Below are positions 34,130-46,300 of a DNA stretch of 64,000 nt, piece after piece (position 1 is the first letter of the stretch; each line of letters starts with the position of its first letter). A model generated the notes under the pieces. It was not told the DNA's origin and searched no databases. It saw only the letters and a program-made list of their open reading frames with translations. Position numbers and translations under genes: made by a program. Source of the stretch: Fasciola hepatica (taxonomy: Eukaryota; Platyhelminthes; Trematoda; Plagiorchiida; Fasciolidae); contig CANUEZ040000012.1 in assembly GCA_948099385.1 (NCBI GenBank), positions 10,953,501-11,017,500 on the forward strand. The letters run 5' to 3'.

Positions 34130-34350
34130 GCCGTCACCTGGGTGTCCCCTGACCGTCACCTGAGTGTCCCTGAGTGTCCTCTGGCAGTCACCTGAGTGTC
34201 CCCTGACCGTCACCTGAGTGTCCCCTGACCGTCACCTGAGTGTCCCTTTTTTGTTTCAAAGGGGACACTCAGGTGATGGTCGGAGGACACTCAGGGGACG
34301 GCCGGGGGACACTCAGGCGACGTTCAGGTGACGCTCAGGTGACGGTCGTG
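34130..34350. repeat. Right subterminal array, head-to-head palindromic
   Basis: About five direct copies of ccgtcacctgagtgtcccct (34131-34246), a short A/T spacer (about 34247-34260), then three to five copies in inverted orientation (ggggacactcaggtgatggt ...). The whole array can fold back on itself. Arrays of subterminal motifs bind transposase in CACTA-type elements. Confidence 0.8.
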
Positions 34351-34359
34351 CTGCTTGGG

Positions 34360-34361
34360 CG
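34360..34361. repeat. Target-site duplication (CG), right
   Basis: Partner of 31280-31281. Confidence 0.75.
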
Positions 34362-34970
34362 GCCGGTAATTTTCCGCCTTTTGCCGGGGTCCACTCTTGT
34401 AAATGCCTACCACTGTTTCTCTCCTCCAGTCTCCCGGCACAATTCCCTCTCTAAGTGACTTTTCATACAGCTTCGTCACCGGAGCCTTCAGGACCTCGGC
34501 CAGAGGCTGAACGATTGCTGGATGAATCCCGTCTGGACCTGTTGCTTTATTTCTATTCAACGTTTGCAACTCCGCGTACACTTCTTCTCCTACAGTAAGT
34601 TCGGGTGTTGGAGGCGCCTGTGGGCCCTTCATTCTTTCCACCAAACCATTTTCTGGTCGATATATGCTCTTGAAGAATTCCAAGAGCACGTCAGCCTTGT
34701 CTTCGTCGTTTAGAGCCAGTCGTCCCTGTGCTCCTTCCAAAGTTGCTACGCTCTCTCATACGTTTGTGAGATTGCACGTAGGCGTAGAATCGCTTTGGGT
34801 TTGTGCGGACCGACGCAGCTAACCGACGCTCGAAGGCATATTTCTCCACTCTTTGGATTTCTTGAGCCCTGTTACTAGCCATCAAGTACAACACGGGTTC
34901 GAGGCTTTGAGCCCAATTGTCCCGGTTCTGGAGGAAATCTTTGATCTTCTGTTAGATTCACCGAGCTGAA
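34362..34970 (-). mobile_element. LINE-A, 5' part (truncated)
   Basis: Continuation of LINE-A beyond the DNA transposon. On the minus strand: QEIQRVEKYAFERRLAASVR, TNPKRFYAYVQSHKRMRER, then a one-base frameshift near 34745, then LALNDEDKADVLLEFFKSIY and NRNKATGPDGIHPAIVQPLA, ending at the Y-R-P where the transposon sits. These are the linker and finger blocks of a CR1-like reverse transcriptase. Similarity ends near 34970, so the endonuclease and ORF1 are missing, as expected of 5' truncation during target-primed integration. Confidence 0.82.
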
Positions 34971-35103
34971 ACGAGAGAAAAAAAGAAGCGGGGGGCGGGG
35001 GTGGCAGTGAAGACAAGATACACATAACATCATGCAGTGTCACACTGTGGACAGTGCCTTGAGCTGAGTGGGGGTGCGGCATTCATGAAGATATATGCAA
35101 TAA
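34971..35103. other. Short spacer between LINE-A and LINE-B
   Basis: A purine-rich tract (gagagaaaaaaagaagcggggggcggggg) followed by unassigned sequence. Confidence 0.3.
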
Positions 35104-38100
35104 AAGAAATAATAATAATGGTATATTTCTCGACCATGGTCGAGACGCATGCGCAAGCGCATGATCATGGTGTACAACGTTACTCAAAACAATGAACTAT
35201 ACACGAATTTCAAGAAAGCGAGTGGAGTCGTCAGAAGCAAAACAATATAGCTAGAGATAGTTTGAGTCGACTGAAATTATGAAGGTTTGCGCGGCAAATA
35301 CGGTTTGGTTTCGGATTCGACTGGTTGGTAGTGGCCCGTGAAAATACAAAATATATCGTGAAAATATAGCGCTTGGGATGCGTTATAAGTCATAATAATG
35401 CAAGATGTGGGTAACTGAGGCCTATTGCAGGTTCTATGCACGGAATAAGTAATGGACATGGAGAGGTTAAAGAAATGAATGGGAGTACAACCGTGAACTT
35501 TGGTGAATATGAAGAGAGCGGCTCTCTATGGAGATGAAGTTGGTCCGGAATGACGGATATTCCCGATTCTAATAGAGGGAGTTCATCATGAAACGAGGGG
35601 ACATGAGGAAACTTTGTGGAAATGGACAGGCAACGTTGATGAATGTGGAGGAAACAGCAATCCATATATAAGGTGAGTTTAGGTTTGGGATCAATAACCC
35701 TTATCATTCAGAAAAAGGCAGCGCAACTTGAAGGCCTTTAACTGGTGAAGAGTCAATTTCAAGCTGGATACCGATCGAAAGAAAAATGAAATCTTGGAAA
35801 AGAAAACGGAGCGAAAAATCTCCTTGTAGGCTCGCGCCTTATTGTTCTGTTATGCTGACAAATATATTGACTTTTTGATTCTCAGTGATCTTCGGCATCA
35901 TTGTTGGGAACCAAGGATGTGAGGGACAAGTGGACTCGCGTTCGGATAACGTATCGAATTTTAATGAGAAAAAATTCCTGTGTTGCGTATTCTGGCTCTG
36001 TTATTGGACTGTTTCACATGAGACCAAGGCGATGTGCAGCATCCCGTGGGTATGGTTCACCAGGCGGGGTAAGGGACGTGTCAATCAATCAATAGAAGGT
36101 TGCTTGCAAACTGTTATTTCTGAAGCCTCCAACAGTGACATCAGTAGTAGAGGTGTTGCGTTAGGAGACGTCTATCAATCTGCTTGTAAGCATTTGGGGG
36201 TGTTTTAGGTCGTGTGGCCCGACGAGGAATTCTCGGGAGAGACCCAGGCAGACGCCTAGCTTTTTCTTGAAGATATTTTTGTTCTGCGAGAGAACAATAT
36301 CTTCCGGAAGTGCATTCCACAGAGTAATAAAGCTATAGCTAAAAAAGTTAATCCTTAGTGAGGTGCGCGGCCTCGGTTTGAAAACTTTTCTGCTGTGGCC
36401 ACGGAGAGAAGGGGGTGGACAGACGGAGAAGAAGCAGTTGCTTTGACCTGTTTCAAAAAGGTGGAACATCAAAAACAGATCACCTCTTCCGCGGCTTAAG
36501 TCAAGGGGATAGAGGTTGAGGAATGAGAGGCTGACGGGATAAGGTAGGTGGGATGGACCCCTTGGTGCTTTGGTGGAGGCCCGCTGAACTCTTTCTAGGA
36601 ATTCATGGTCTCGGACAGGACCACAGTGCATTATCTGACTGCCGTGCTCCAGCAGAGGTCGGATATACGTGCCGAAATTATGGGGAACTCGTCTCTAGAT
36701 ATGCGCGGGAAGGACCTTCGAATCATGTTTAGGACTCGAAAGGCAGACTTGCTCGCAAGTTGGTGATGATGAGGGAAGGACAAGTTACAATCAAACCAGA
36801 AACCGAACACCTTGTGTCGGTCAACCCCTGGCAGTGTGGTTGCTCCGTTAACGGGAAACATGTGACCAGTCTCTCTGCCGAAAGATATGCTCACGCATTT
36901 GTCATCATTAACTGGGAGGTTCCAATCCTCGGACCAGCGTTTTGTTTCATCAACTGCAATTTGCAGGTCTTCAACGCCTGAACTCCATAGGGTTACATCG
37001 TCTGCATACATGGCAATGTTCGCAGGAAGGGCTGTCGGAAGATCGTTTGTGTAGATCAAGAAAAGAAGAGGACCTAAGACCGACCATTGGGGGACCCCAG
37101 TTGTTACTGGGGAGGGTTGAGACCAAATATTCCCGACTTTAACCACAAAGGTGCGGTCGGTAGGGAAGCTGCGTAGGACGGCCAACATGGAGCGTGTAAT
37201 CCTGAATGTCTGCAGCTTATAAAGAAGAGAGGCATGGGGGCCTTATCGAAGGCCTTAGCAAAATCGATGAATACAGCTTGTGAGAGCTGGCCATCATCAT
37301 AGGCTTTCGTTAGACTATCCATGACAGTAGGCATATTGGTGATGCATGATCTGCCGGGAAGAAACCCATGTTGGGACGGGGAGAGGATCTTATGTCTATG
37401 CACACGGGAAAGAACCTCACTCTTAAGAATTCCCTCAAACATTTTGCTGGTGATGCTATTGAGGCTTATGGGTCTGTAACTAGAAGCAAGATGTCTACTG
37501 CCTATCTTATAGATGGGTGCGATCACTGCTTTTTTCCAGATACTGGGGAAAACTCCATCGTCAAAATATCGCTGAAAAAGCGAGGCATAAGAAGCAGCTA
37601 ATGTGCCCACGGCTTCCTTGAGAATACGGGGGTGGATTATGTCAGGACCCATAGAGCAATATTGGTTGAGCCGTCGGAAACCTTGTGCGACTGCACTAAT
37701 GGGAATAGTGACGCGGTTAAGGGTAGTGGTCAGAGATATCGAGTGCATGGTAGGGTGAGATGATACGGGTGTGGAGATAAAAATTGTGCGGAAGTAGGTG
37801 CTGGGGGCCTCGGCTGCTTGGCTAGGGGAAGTGATTGGAGATCCCGCACTACCCCCGAGAGCTAGTGGCGTCGGAGCTGTGCCCCTTAGACGGCGCATGT
37901 ACTGAAAGAAAAATGCCTCATTGGTCCGTGTTCGATCAAGTATAGATCGCTAGACTGCATTCTGATAGGACCTAATCTTGTCTTTGCATACGTTCCTTAT
38001 GATCCTGAAATCTTCTGCATCACGGGCAAGGCCTGTGGCTTTATATCTAGCAAAGAGGCGTGCGCGTTCGTCTAGAATGCGCCTAATGGGGCGATGGGAA

Positions 38101-39600
38101 GGGTCGCTTACCGGTCTGTGGACGACGAATTCTGGGACAAATGGCCTATCAGCTAAGGAGATTAACTCTTCGAGATCCTCCGCCATTTCATCAGCAGAGT
38201 TACCTGGGTTAGTTGAATTTAGCTGGGAGCGAATAAATGCACAGACTTGGTCAAAGTTGGTCCTTTTGAAGGATCTCAAAATTTTGGTTTCTGAGGGAAG
38301 AGGAGGCCATTTCACGATATAACCGAATCCAATGTGAATGTGATCACTTTTGCCGAGGGGCGGAAGGCAATGCGCCACATCTACTTGGAACCGATCATTG
38401 GTGATGACCAGGTCTAGTAGGGACGGGGCGTGTCCTGTGCGATATCTGGTCGGTTGTTGCAGAATCGTTAGAGACAAATGATTTTGGGTTTGACGAGTGG
38501 GAAAGAGGGGGAATTTGGGGAGGGGAAGGAGGTCCTGTGGGAGTCCGGGGTTGAAGATATTGGGGGGCTAGAGAGTAAACAGACTGTTTGGGGGACCGGT
38601 AGGTTCTGATGTCTAGTAACCTGGGGGTACTATACCAGGCGGACGGTCTACTTCCTTCGGTCTCCGAAAAGGGTGGACTGCTTTTTAGGTTTTGCCCTTC
38701 TGGGTACTGCTTGATGCCCTTTTCTGAGTTTTCTCGTTGGTGAGCTTGTTTTGCATGACAGCATCAGATATATTCCCTGGTGCGTTAACCTCCTCACTGC
38801 AGCTTTCAGCAGAAACAGGTTGCAGGTTTATGTCTGGGCTGAAGGATGGGTGAGTCTCGTCCGTTGATATAGTCTTATTGGCTATGTTTGGGTCTGGGAT
38901 ACTTTTCGTAGGCGTCAGATGTTTAGTGGCACTAGGCCTACTACTGGGAGTACTCTCCGCGACGGGAGATGGTTTGGTTAAGAAAGCGACGGATGGTAGG
39001 CATGCAGCTCGATCCTCTAGGCGAGTTACCTGGACGACTGGCAGCACTCCGGGCTTAGGATGGGCTTTTTATGGAATTGCTGGCTTAGCCTTATCACTGC
39101 TGAGCTTCAGATGAAGGGGCTTATCAATGGATACTCCCTTGAGCCCTTTAGTTTCCTCCTTGAGCTTTGCGGCCGAAGAAACAATTCGTTTGGCTGCATC
39201 TGTGGAGCCATTTCAATGAGAATACCGTGTACCCGATTGGTGCTTTTGGTTACCATCCAAGTGGACCGGCCTTCAAGTGGGAAAGGGAGCTTAAGGCGAT
39301 TTAACACCTGGGCATAGGTGTCATAAGGGTGATCCGAGTTGAGGAAGGGACTCCAAAGGACGACACGCCTGGAGCAATTCTCGGTGTCTTGTAAAGCTTC
39401 GGCGGCATCAAGAATTTGCTGCCCAGAAACTCTACGCGGCTGGTCGGCTGCCTGGGACACCGGGAGGGATTTGATGACCAAACTCCTCAGGCTGGTCAAC
39501 TCATCCTTAAGTGTGCTGACAGTGACCCTTAGCTCAGCTATCTCCGCAGCCTGACGTTGGACTGCACACTTTAGTGCACCTTTGCCAGCGCATTATGAAG
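35104..39600 (-). mobile_element. LINE-B, long decayed LINE (ORF1, partial endonuclease, RT)
   Basis: Right to left: an ORF1-like region 39499-38685 with RRVVLWSPFLNSDHPYDTY and a Ser/Pro-rich linker; the endonuclease C-terminal part 38477-37950 (PTRYRTGHAPSLLDLVITND, GKSDHIHIGF with intact S-D-H); RT 37898-37104 (GPDIIHPRILKEAVG, PISLNSITSKMFE, QHGFLPGRSCITN, VFIDFAKAFDKAP); RT 37188-36631 (TTGVPQWSVLGPLLFLIYTN, AMYADDVTLW); C-terminus 36631-36161. The endonuclease N-terminal half with GDFN is missing between 38685 and 38477. A 3' UTR of about 1 kb ends in an (AAT)n tail at 35106-35120, preceded on the coding strand by an 18-bp palindrome. Frameshifts occur near 37200 and 36630. Confidence 0.82.
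35128..35145. repeat. Perfect 18-bp palindrome in the LINE-B 3' end
   Basis: tctcgaccatggtcgaga, adjacent to the AAT tail. Related palindromes (ttgaccacggtcaa type) sit at the same place in copies at 57425, 60045 and 62967. Confidence 0.75.
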
Positions 39601-41049
39601 GACCGTTTCGTCCGGATTGAGGAATAAGACATTGGCCACAGAGGGGGAATCACACTGCCTAATGGAGAAAGTAGCTTCGTCTGAGCAAGCGGTTATATCA
39701 GTGGTGAGGGGCATTGACATTATTCAGGATCCAGTCAGCACAGATAAAGATAAACCTAAATGGAGGGGGACGAGCAGAGTGTTCTAAAAATTTCAAAAAC
39801 AGCTACACTGACCGAGGGAGACGACCGCACAGCAGATCAAATCAGATCAGATCAAAGGATATGTAGGCTCTAGCCAAATTTACATCCTGTTCCTCGCGCC
39901 CGAGGCTCCAGAGGTCCTCACTTGCTGCACCAAAAAAACGAAACAGCACCGGATCCAGTGGTCACGACAATCTTGCGGGTTTCTGGTTGTCTGACCATCA
40001 GTTCCCTCTTCCCATAAACAAGAGAACCCTGACAGAAGTACGACCTAGATCCCCACTGAGCTACGAGACACGGTAGCACTAAAAGCAGTCTTCCTCGAAT
40101 GTGAGACTCTGAAGCTCACTGTCCTTGTTTCTCGTTCTGGGTTGCCGTGTTGGTGCTTGTGTGGATGATACCGAAGGCTTTCTATCTTTCTGCTGAGTCC
40201 ACTAGCACGATTGGGAATGTGACAGTGAATGTGGAAGGCCAGACAAAAAGAAGATGAAAAAGGAAATCAGAAACTTGTGAGTTACAATGAAGAATAAAAT
40301 AATAACAGGGGAAAGTAGAGGATTACGAAGAAGAGAAGTTCAACGATCTGTAAATTGGTTAGAAGTGGCAGCGGTGCGTGCTTCATTGAGAGTGAAAATG
40401 TGCTAACTTAAGACGTCAGATATAAGACACGTCACAATACTAGAACTCCACCTGCGTTGCGGCACAAGCCAGTCCCTGCTACATATTCAGTTTGATTCCA
40501 GAACAGGTTGATGACAAGTATTGCTTTGGGTGATGGGTCACGTATTTCTTCGTTTTTTGTGATAGCAGGGAGGCAGATCCCCGCCCCCGTTTGCCCGGGT
40601 TAAGGTTCAGGTTCATTCTAGGACTGCATGGCAGGTAGCCAAAACTTTTGCCCTCTAGCACAGGTGGGCTCCACGGGCCCCCAAATGCTGCGACAACGGG
40701 AGCCACAAGTTCCTCGAACTTCATTTTCTTCATTCACCCACGTACAGTTCACCGTTGGTGACTGTGGACCACCGCGTGGACAGACCCATCTAAGCAGGTC
40801 AAATCGGGTCAGACCACAGGATGAGCTGCTTGAACCAGTAAACCTCCAGCCTCTTACACTGCGAGATCAAGGAGTTCTTGCTGTACTGCAGATTTTAGGC
40901 ATCCAAAGTAGTTCGGTATTTGTAGTAGCTGGGGGAGAAGGAAAAGAAACAGGCTCTCACTCGGGAACAGCAACCCCAGACTAATATAGGTTCGGCGTCA
41001 AAACTCGCTGCTGTCACCATGTGGGACATACACCGGGTCCTCGAATAAC
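39601..41049. other. Unassigned region between LINE-B and LINE-C, with a GATCA tract
   Basis: A degenerate gatca tract at about 39833-39855 is followed by ggctctagcc, a block also present (reversed) near the LINE-A 3' end at 29872-29881. A 118-codon frame at 40628-40984 has no domain. The segment 40800-41049 may be the 3' UTR of LINE-C. Confidence 0.3.
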
Positions 41050-42700
41050 ATAGTGGAGTTAATATGGACTGATGATGAATAGGGTGGTGTGAGGGCTGTG
41101 ATAGAGATAGGTACGGTAAGAGGACACTAGAACGACGAGGTCCAGTATCATATAGTTAGTCAGGAGGGTAGAATAGGACGGGAAATGAGAATCAGAAGAA
41201 CTCCATTTAGTGTGGTTAGTAATAGTCTGGGAATACCCTCCCCCGGCACGCATCCAGTCTGTGCATAAAAGCAAAGACATGGGTTGCCATCACCACATGT
41301 GGAGACAACTTGTTCCACTTGTTTAGGACAAAGTGGGAATAGAAAAATGTCCTTATGCTCTTATTTACTCTTGGACTGTCCAATTTGTGCTCGTGTTCCC
41401 TGAGTGCGAGGTTGTGGCAACGAATCGGTAATTGTCTAACAGCCGTAGTGATGCCCCTAAACAAACTGTATCACTCGAACAGGTCTTCCGTTAGCCTGCG
41501 ACGGGCAAGGGAGAATAGATTTAGGACTTTTGGTCTTTCCCGGTATGACTTTTCTTGCATCCAATTTATCATTCCAATGCACCTCATTGAAAGTCCCCTA
41601 ATACCTATTTTTCCTCCACTAAGCTCGGTGCCCGTGCTTGTACAAAGGTCCCCAGGTGATACCTCGCAATCACCTCGTGTACAGGAAGAAATATCCCGGC
41701 CTTCCTAAACACCAAGGTTCTTCCTACTTTGAAAAGAGCCCACTTTACCCAGATGGTTGCTGACTTGCTCTGCTGGGCGGGTTTGAAGCTCTGCACCACA
41801 GGCACACCTGGGCCTCTTATCACAGCGGCGGACTGAATCCTGGCTGGGAAGAACAGTCCTGCCTACCTGTCCTTGTTGCTTCCCCTATCCGACAGCACGT
41901 GTTTGCATTTGGATGCATTCAGCGGCAACTCCCACTTTTCAGCCCACGCGATAATCCTGTTTAAGTCCGTCGGTGGTTGACTTGAGGTTGGTTCGCCCAC
42001 TGTTTTCATACCATCTGCAAGTGGGCACCCCGGGTAGTCTAGTCTGGTTACCAGGTCACCAATGCATACTAGGAGCAGCAGTGGCCTCAGCAAGGAACCT
42101 CGCTGCACACCAGTGCACACCTGGGCCAGCGTAGACCTGGTGTCCTTGATCTGTACGAAGAAAGCTCTGTTGCCCGGGTTATCCTCGATCCACCTCACAA
42201 TCGGTGGGGCCAATCCTAGTGCCTCCGGTTTGGCCAGCGAAAAAAGGTGTTCTACCTAGTCCAGGGCCTTTTGGAGGTCCAAGTTTCACACCCAGCTCGT
42301 GATTCCGTAGATGTTCTGTCAGTCGCTCTCTTACTCGTCACTCCAGTACTTTGGGGCCGACTTACATGCATTCGCCCACCGTATAAAATTTTGCACTTGG
42401 TCTCCTACCCTTCCGTTGTGACTGCTTTTGGTCTAGGACACTGCTGCACCACGACCCTTGCTCCCTGGTCGATTCGGCCGCATAGCTGGGGTACACATTC
42501 TTTCTGAATTTGCACTCTGATAATCTGACACCGTAGAATGTTCGGCTCCATATTGGTTCACTTCGGAATCCGTCCATGCCTGACTTCCGCAAATTTATGT
42601 GAACTCGAGAAAAGCTTTGTACCTGTCCGTCAAAAGTCTGCCCTTCGACAGTTATGTCGTACAAGGACACAAGGCAAAGTTGTGGGATCAGTTCTTCCAC
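41050..42700 (-). mobile_element. LINE-C, decayed RT
   Basis: The minus-strand frame 42213-41863 reads APPIVRWIEDNPGNRAFFVQ, QVCTGVQRGSLLRPLLLLVC (degenerate GVPQGSLLGPLLFLVY), DYPGCPLADGMKTVG and KWELPLNASKC. The motif C position has L-A-D-G in place of F/Y-A-D-D, so the second catalytic Asp is lost. Downstream, 41464-41216 gives LREHEHKLDSPRVNKSIRTF and LNKWNKLSPHVVMATHVFAF, the C-terminal block W-N-x-L-P-x-x-V-V-x-A-x-x-V-x-x-F. A frame at 42712-42362 probably belongs to the upstream part but is not recognisable. Confidence 0.75.
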
Positions 42701-43202
42701 AAGGCAGTGCATTTTAAATTTTAGAAGTTTGCGGGGGCATTTGCTTATCTAAACGGTTTTTTTCACAATGCATTTCATCCTTTGAGCAAAGCAATTTTCA
42801 TTTTTACCCATTGTTTTTCTTCAATTCCCCCGTCTTTACCAGGTGTTAGGCTTTCTGTGCTGAACCACGGTAAACCTCCTGGCGACCACAAAAGCTCATC
42901 GACGTCGGGCAACGAGAAGTTGTCTCTCCTTGTCACTTTGTCCAGTTTCCAGTAATCCAAGGGCAACCTCAACGAACGATTTGTCCCGTCCACTAAAATT
43001 ATTGATGTACTCCTGAGGGAGTTTCAGGGTTGAATTGTAGTATAATCCAGGTATTCGTTAAACATCTTAACCGATGCCTCGTAACAGGATGGAATCTTCT
43101 GCGTGCAGGCCGCAATCTGAAGTGCTTTCCCAGAGTCCATAGTACGTCAAAATATCTCGCTGCAGATCACCTAAGTATTATCGTGGGCTAGGTATCTCGA
43201 GT
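42701..43202. other. Unassigned stretch between LINE-C and repeat D
   Basis: A 72-codon minus-strand frame at 42993-42775 has no domain I recognise. No other feature. Confidence 0.25.
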
Positions 43203-43310
43203 TAGTCGCTATTCCGAAAAAGAGCAAAGTGCACCCAAAAGGATGGTTTCCAAAGCAAACCGATATGGATCAGAACATTCTACCGTGCCAGATTACCTAT
43301 AAAGCAACTC
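43203..43310 (+). repeat. Dispersed repeat D, copy 1 (partial)
   Basis: agtcgctattccgaaaaaga, agtgcacccaaaagga, tttccaaagcaaaccgatat, gaacattctaccgtgccaga; matches 54622-54715 and 58866-58970. The family also includes the arms of the inverted repeat at 59131-59979. Confidence 0.55.
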
Positions 43311-43339
43311 GTACCTTGTTCTTGCTACGCATCAGCCGG

Positions 43340-46300
43340 TGCACCTTCTAAAATTTCTGTCCCACTTTGTCTCCATTTGTTTTCTCCAATTAGAGCGCAC
43401 TCTCTTTCCATCAGGTCCATCGATCCTATACCTAAAACATACCTCCCATGCAACACGCTGTTTTGATCCAAGCAACAGTGCAGCACCTACCGTATCATGT
43501 GTGGGTTGCATGTGTGCATACCACAGCGAAATTCTACTTGAACTCTATCCCTCATCATCCCAAGCCTCCTAGTCCTAACTACATATATAGTGGACTATAT
43601 AGCTCACTTCCCATACCGCATTGCTGCATAGGTCTCGCCTGGACCTGTGCGCATATAGCGTCCTCGTACACTGTTTATCTGCATAGACCTTCTGCTTGTA
43701 TCTGTCTAGCTGACCCAATTCCTGCCACCTCCTTTTCTTCGTCATACATTTTAATTATCATTCCATCCCGGTCCCCAAACAGTGCTCAGAAAATCCGTAT
43801 TGCTAAAGCTGGCGAACCAAACACACCCAACCCCTCCCCAAACCCCGGCTGTGTTCTGTCGCCCTCGGTAAAGTCGACTGTGAAGCTTCTAATAGTCCAA
43901 ATGGGCTCAAGCAGAGCTTCATCAAGCTTAGAACCAGGGCCAAGATGAATGATGAAATTCTTCCAAGGGTTTTACTCCTGGTCACTCTCCTCGATCTTGT
44001 AGCCGCTGCATCCCCCAAGAACGTAGTTTTGGTGGGACACCTCCTCGACTTTGTATCGACAGAAATATACCACCGCGTTACCAACTCCAAGAAAGCAGTG
44101 GTTTTTAGTGTTTCAGACTGCTCACCGCATTCCTGAGCGAAAAACTACATACTCAGTTCGTGCAATATGGCTCACTACAGATGCCATTGCAGGAAGCTAA
44201 GTAAAAATTCCCAGCGACATAATCGCTTCCTACTATTCCAGTTCATGGACGACCTAACAGCTAGAGAGTCCACTAGCAACAATTCAACAGTTGCTGCCGT
44301 TTTGCTGTTAAAGGACCTTAAAATACCCCCCCATAGGACCCCCCTTCAACGGGGAATACTTTGCTAGCTGAGAAGCAACCCTGCCTTGCCCATACAGACT
44401 GACCCCGCTGTTATTGACAGGAAGGTTGCCCAATGCCCCACTGGTAAGGGGTCAAAGGCGAGCCCAGCGCCTCACCCTGTCTACCTTCAAACTGTCGACC
44501 GAGATACGTCTAACTCCCCATCCCCGGGTTCCGGTTCCACACAAAGGCCTTTCATTACCACCTCCTCCGTTAGCCTCTACCTCCACTAGTTCTCGCCCCC
44601 CGACCACGGATACCAAGCGGCACGCCATTTCAGTAATAAACCCGCGCTCCCCCATCGTACCCTCACAGCCAAGACAAGACCCCGGTACAATCGTCAGCCC
44701 CCGCCATACTACTTCCCAAATGTCCTCCGAGAAGTTGACAAGTGTTATCAACCACTGCTCCTACTCTAACGACTCCGCACACTACCCATCCGCCGCTAGC
44801 TCAGCAGCAAAGCTTCGTAGTTATCATTATAAGTGTCCCTCCAATCCTCCTATGAGCCTACCTGCTACTCTTACCAGGTCCGCATTTGTTCAACTAACCA
44901 CCCAATCCACTAGCCCCTGCTCTCAATTGGCATTTGCTTACAGCGTGCTCTCAGACTCAGCGGGTGGAAAACACTTCGACCACCATCCAGATTCCTCTAA
45001 CGCCATCGTCCCTATAAGTAGGAAAAACCTTCAGAGCCATTCCAGTGCCCTCCATCCTTCCACTACATCACACCCACTTCCACTGTCTTTCCCTCTCTCT
45101 GACCGAAGGGTTCATACTAATCCTCCATCTCCCTTGCTACTCTTTATCCCTCCCTGTCCCTTAGACACCAACTATCCACACTGCAGCCTCAGCATGCCCC
45201 AGCTCTTCCCCTCTGCTCAAATGTACCGACTCCCTCTAATCTCAAAGTAACACTTACGTACCCCGGCGGATACTCCAGGCTCGTACCTGTATCCCACTTC
45301 CTCGCCCCACCTACTGACCCTCCCCATTTACCGGCTCCCATGCCCCTCATAAGCATCCAAACCTTTCCGAATTTCGTCACTCCCCTCTCACCCCCCACCC
45401 CCCACTATCTCCCAGATACTCACCCACATACCTCCATTACTAGGCTGACCTACCGGTCTTGTACTGATTCTGCCCAACAGGTAGGTTACCTGCAGTCAAG
45501 ATCTCATTTTTTTCTGACCAGTGCCCTCCACACCGGTGGCCATATCGCTAACCGCCCTATGGACCATATCGATAAAATTTCACAGACCTACGTCACTGAT
45601 CGCTCCATATTCGATGTCATGCCATTCAGCACCCCACACCCTACACCCCCTCCTGTCCACCCAGCCTTGATAGATATTCTAAAACTCTCACTTTGCCACA
45701 TCTTGCCCCCCTGTACCATGTGATACTCCACCTGTCCACATCAGCAGTCTGTTGTACATCCACCATATTGACAACCCACAGCGACCGGCGGCACCCCACG
45801 GTAAAGCATGGCCTACTTTCTGTCCTCCATCCAACATTGTCCGTCCTTTCACTTCTATTGTCGCTCTATCCCCACTGAGACCCAACTCCTATCGCCCCAG
45901 CAGTCCAAATAGTCTTGCATCTGGCATCAGTGCTTTGCGCACACCAACACTGAGCTCCTTCCTGCTAGTTCTTATTAACGCTCGATCAATAATAAGAAAG
46001 TCATCGCATCTGCGATCTCTGTAATTCACCTCAAACGCTGACATTATATAGTAACTGAATGCTGGCTGCCAGTTGATGCCTCGCTTGACCTTGTTTGCAT
46101 AGCCGGGTGTCAGTGTTTCGAGAAAACCAGGCAATCCGGCCATGGGAGGAGGCTGTTTGGCCTTTGCCAAGTGCACTATCCAGGCTAGTATCCCTGACCA
46201 ACACTCCGCTCTCCCTATTGAAGATTCCTTATGGCTATTTATTCACACCTCAAGCCAGAACCTCCTTCTTTGCTGCGTCCACTTCCCCCCCCCCCCGGGG

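Larger units (their letters stand above)
31282..34359 (+). mobile_element. DNA transposon (CACTA/EnSpm-like?) inserted in LINE-A
   Basis: 3,078 bp. The ends are CCCAGGCAGCAC (left) and the reverse complement of GTGCTGCTTGGG (right): a 12-bp terminal inverted repeat with one mismatch. CG at 31280-31281 is repeated at 34360-34361; removing the element and one CG joins the LINE-A frame as N-Y-R-P-V-S-L-T-P, exactly the conserved LINE sequence, so the boundaries are base-accurate. A subterminal array of a 20-22 bp motif (ccgtcacctgagtgtcccct) lies inside both ends. It carries a spliced transposase-DUF4806 gene in the plus orientation. The superfamily is inferred from the transposase and the subterminal array; the termini are CCC rather than CACTA, so another superfamily is possible. 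Confidence 0.85.

Noticed and set aside
40628..40984. 118-codon plus-strand frame
   Set aside because: No domain, signal or splice context, and open frames exist on the opposite strand as well.
44414..45250. 278-codon Pro/Ser-rich frame as a secreted or mucin-like gene
   Set aside because: Its position between an ORF1-like block and a LINE endonuclease, on the same strand and with the same base bias, makes it the LINE-D ORF1 linker.
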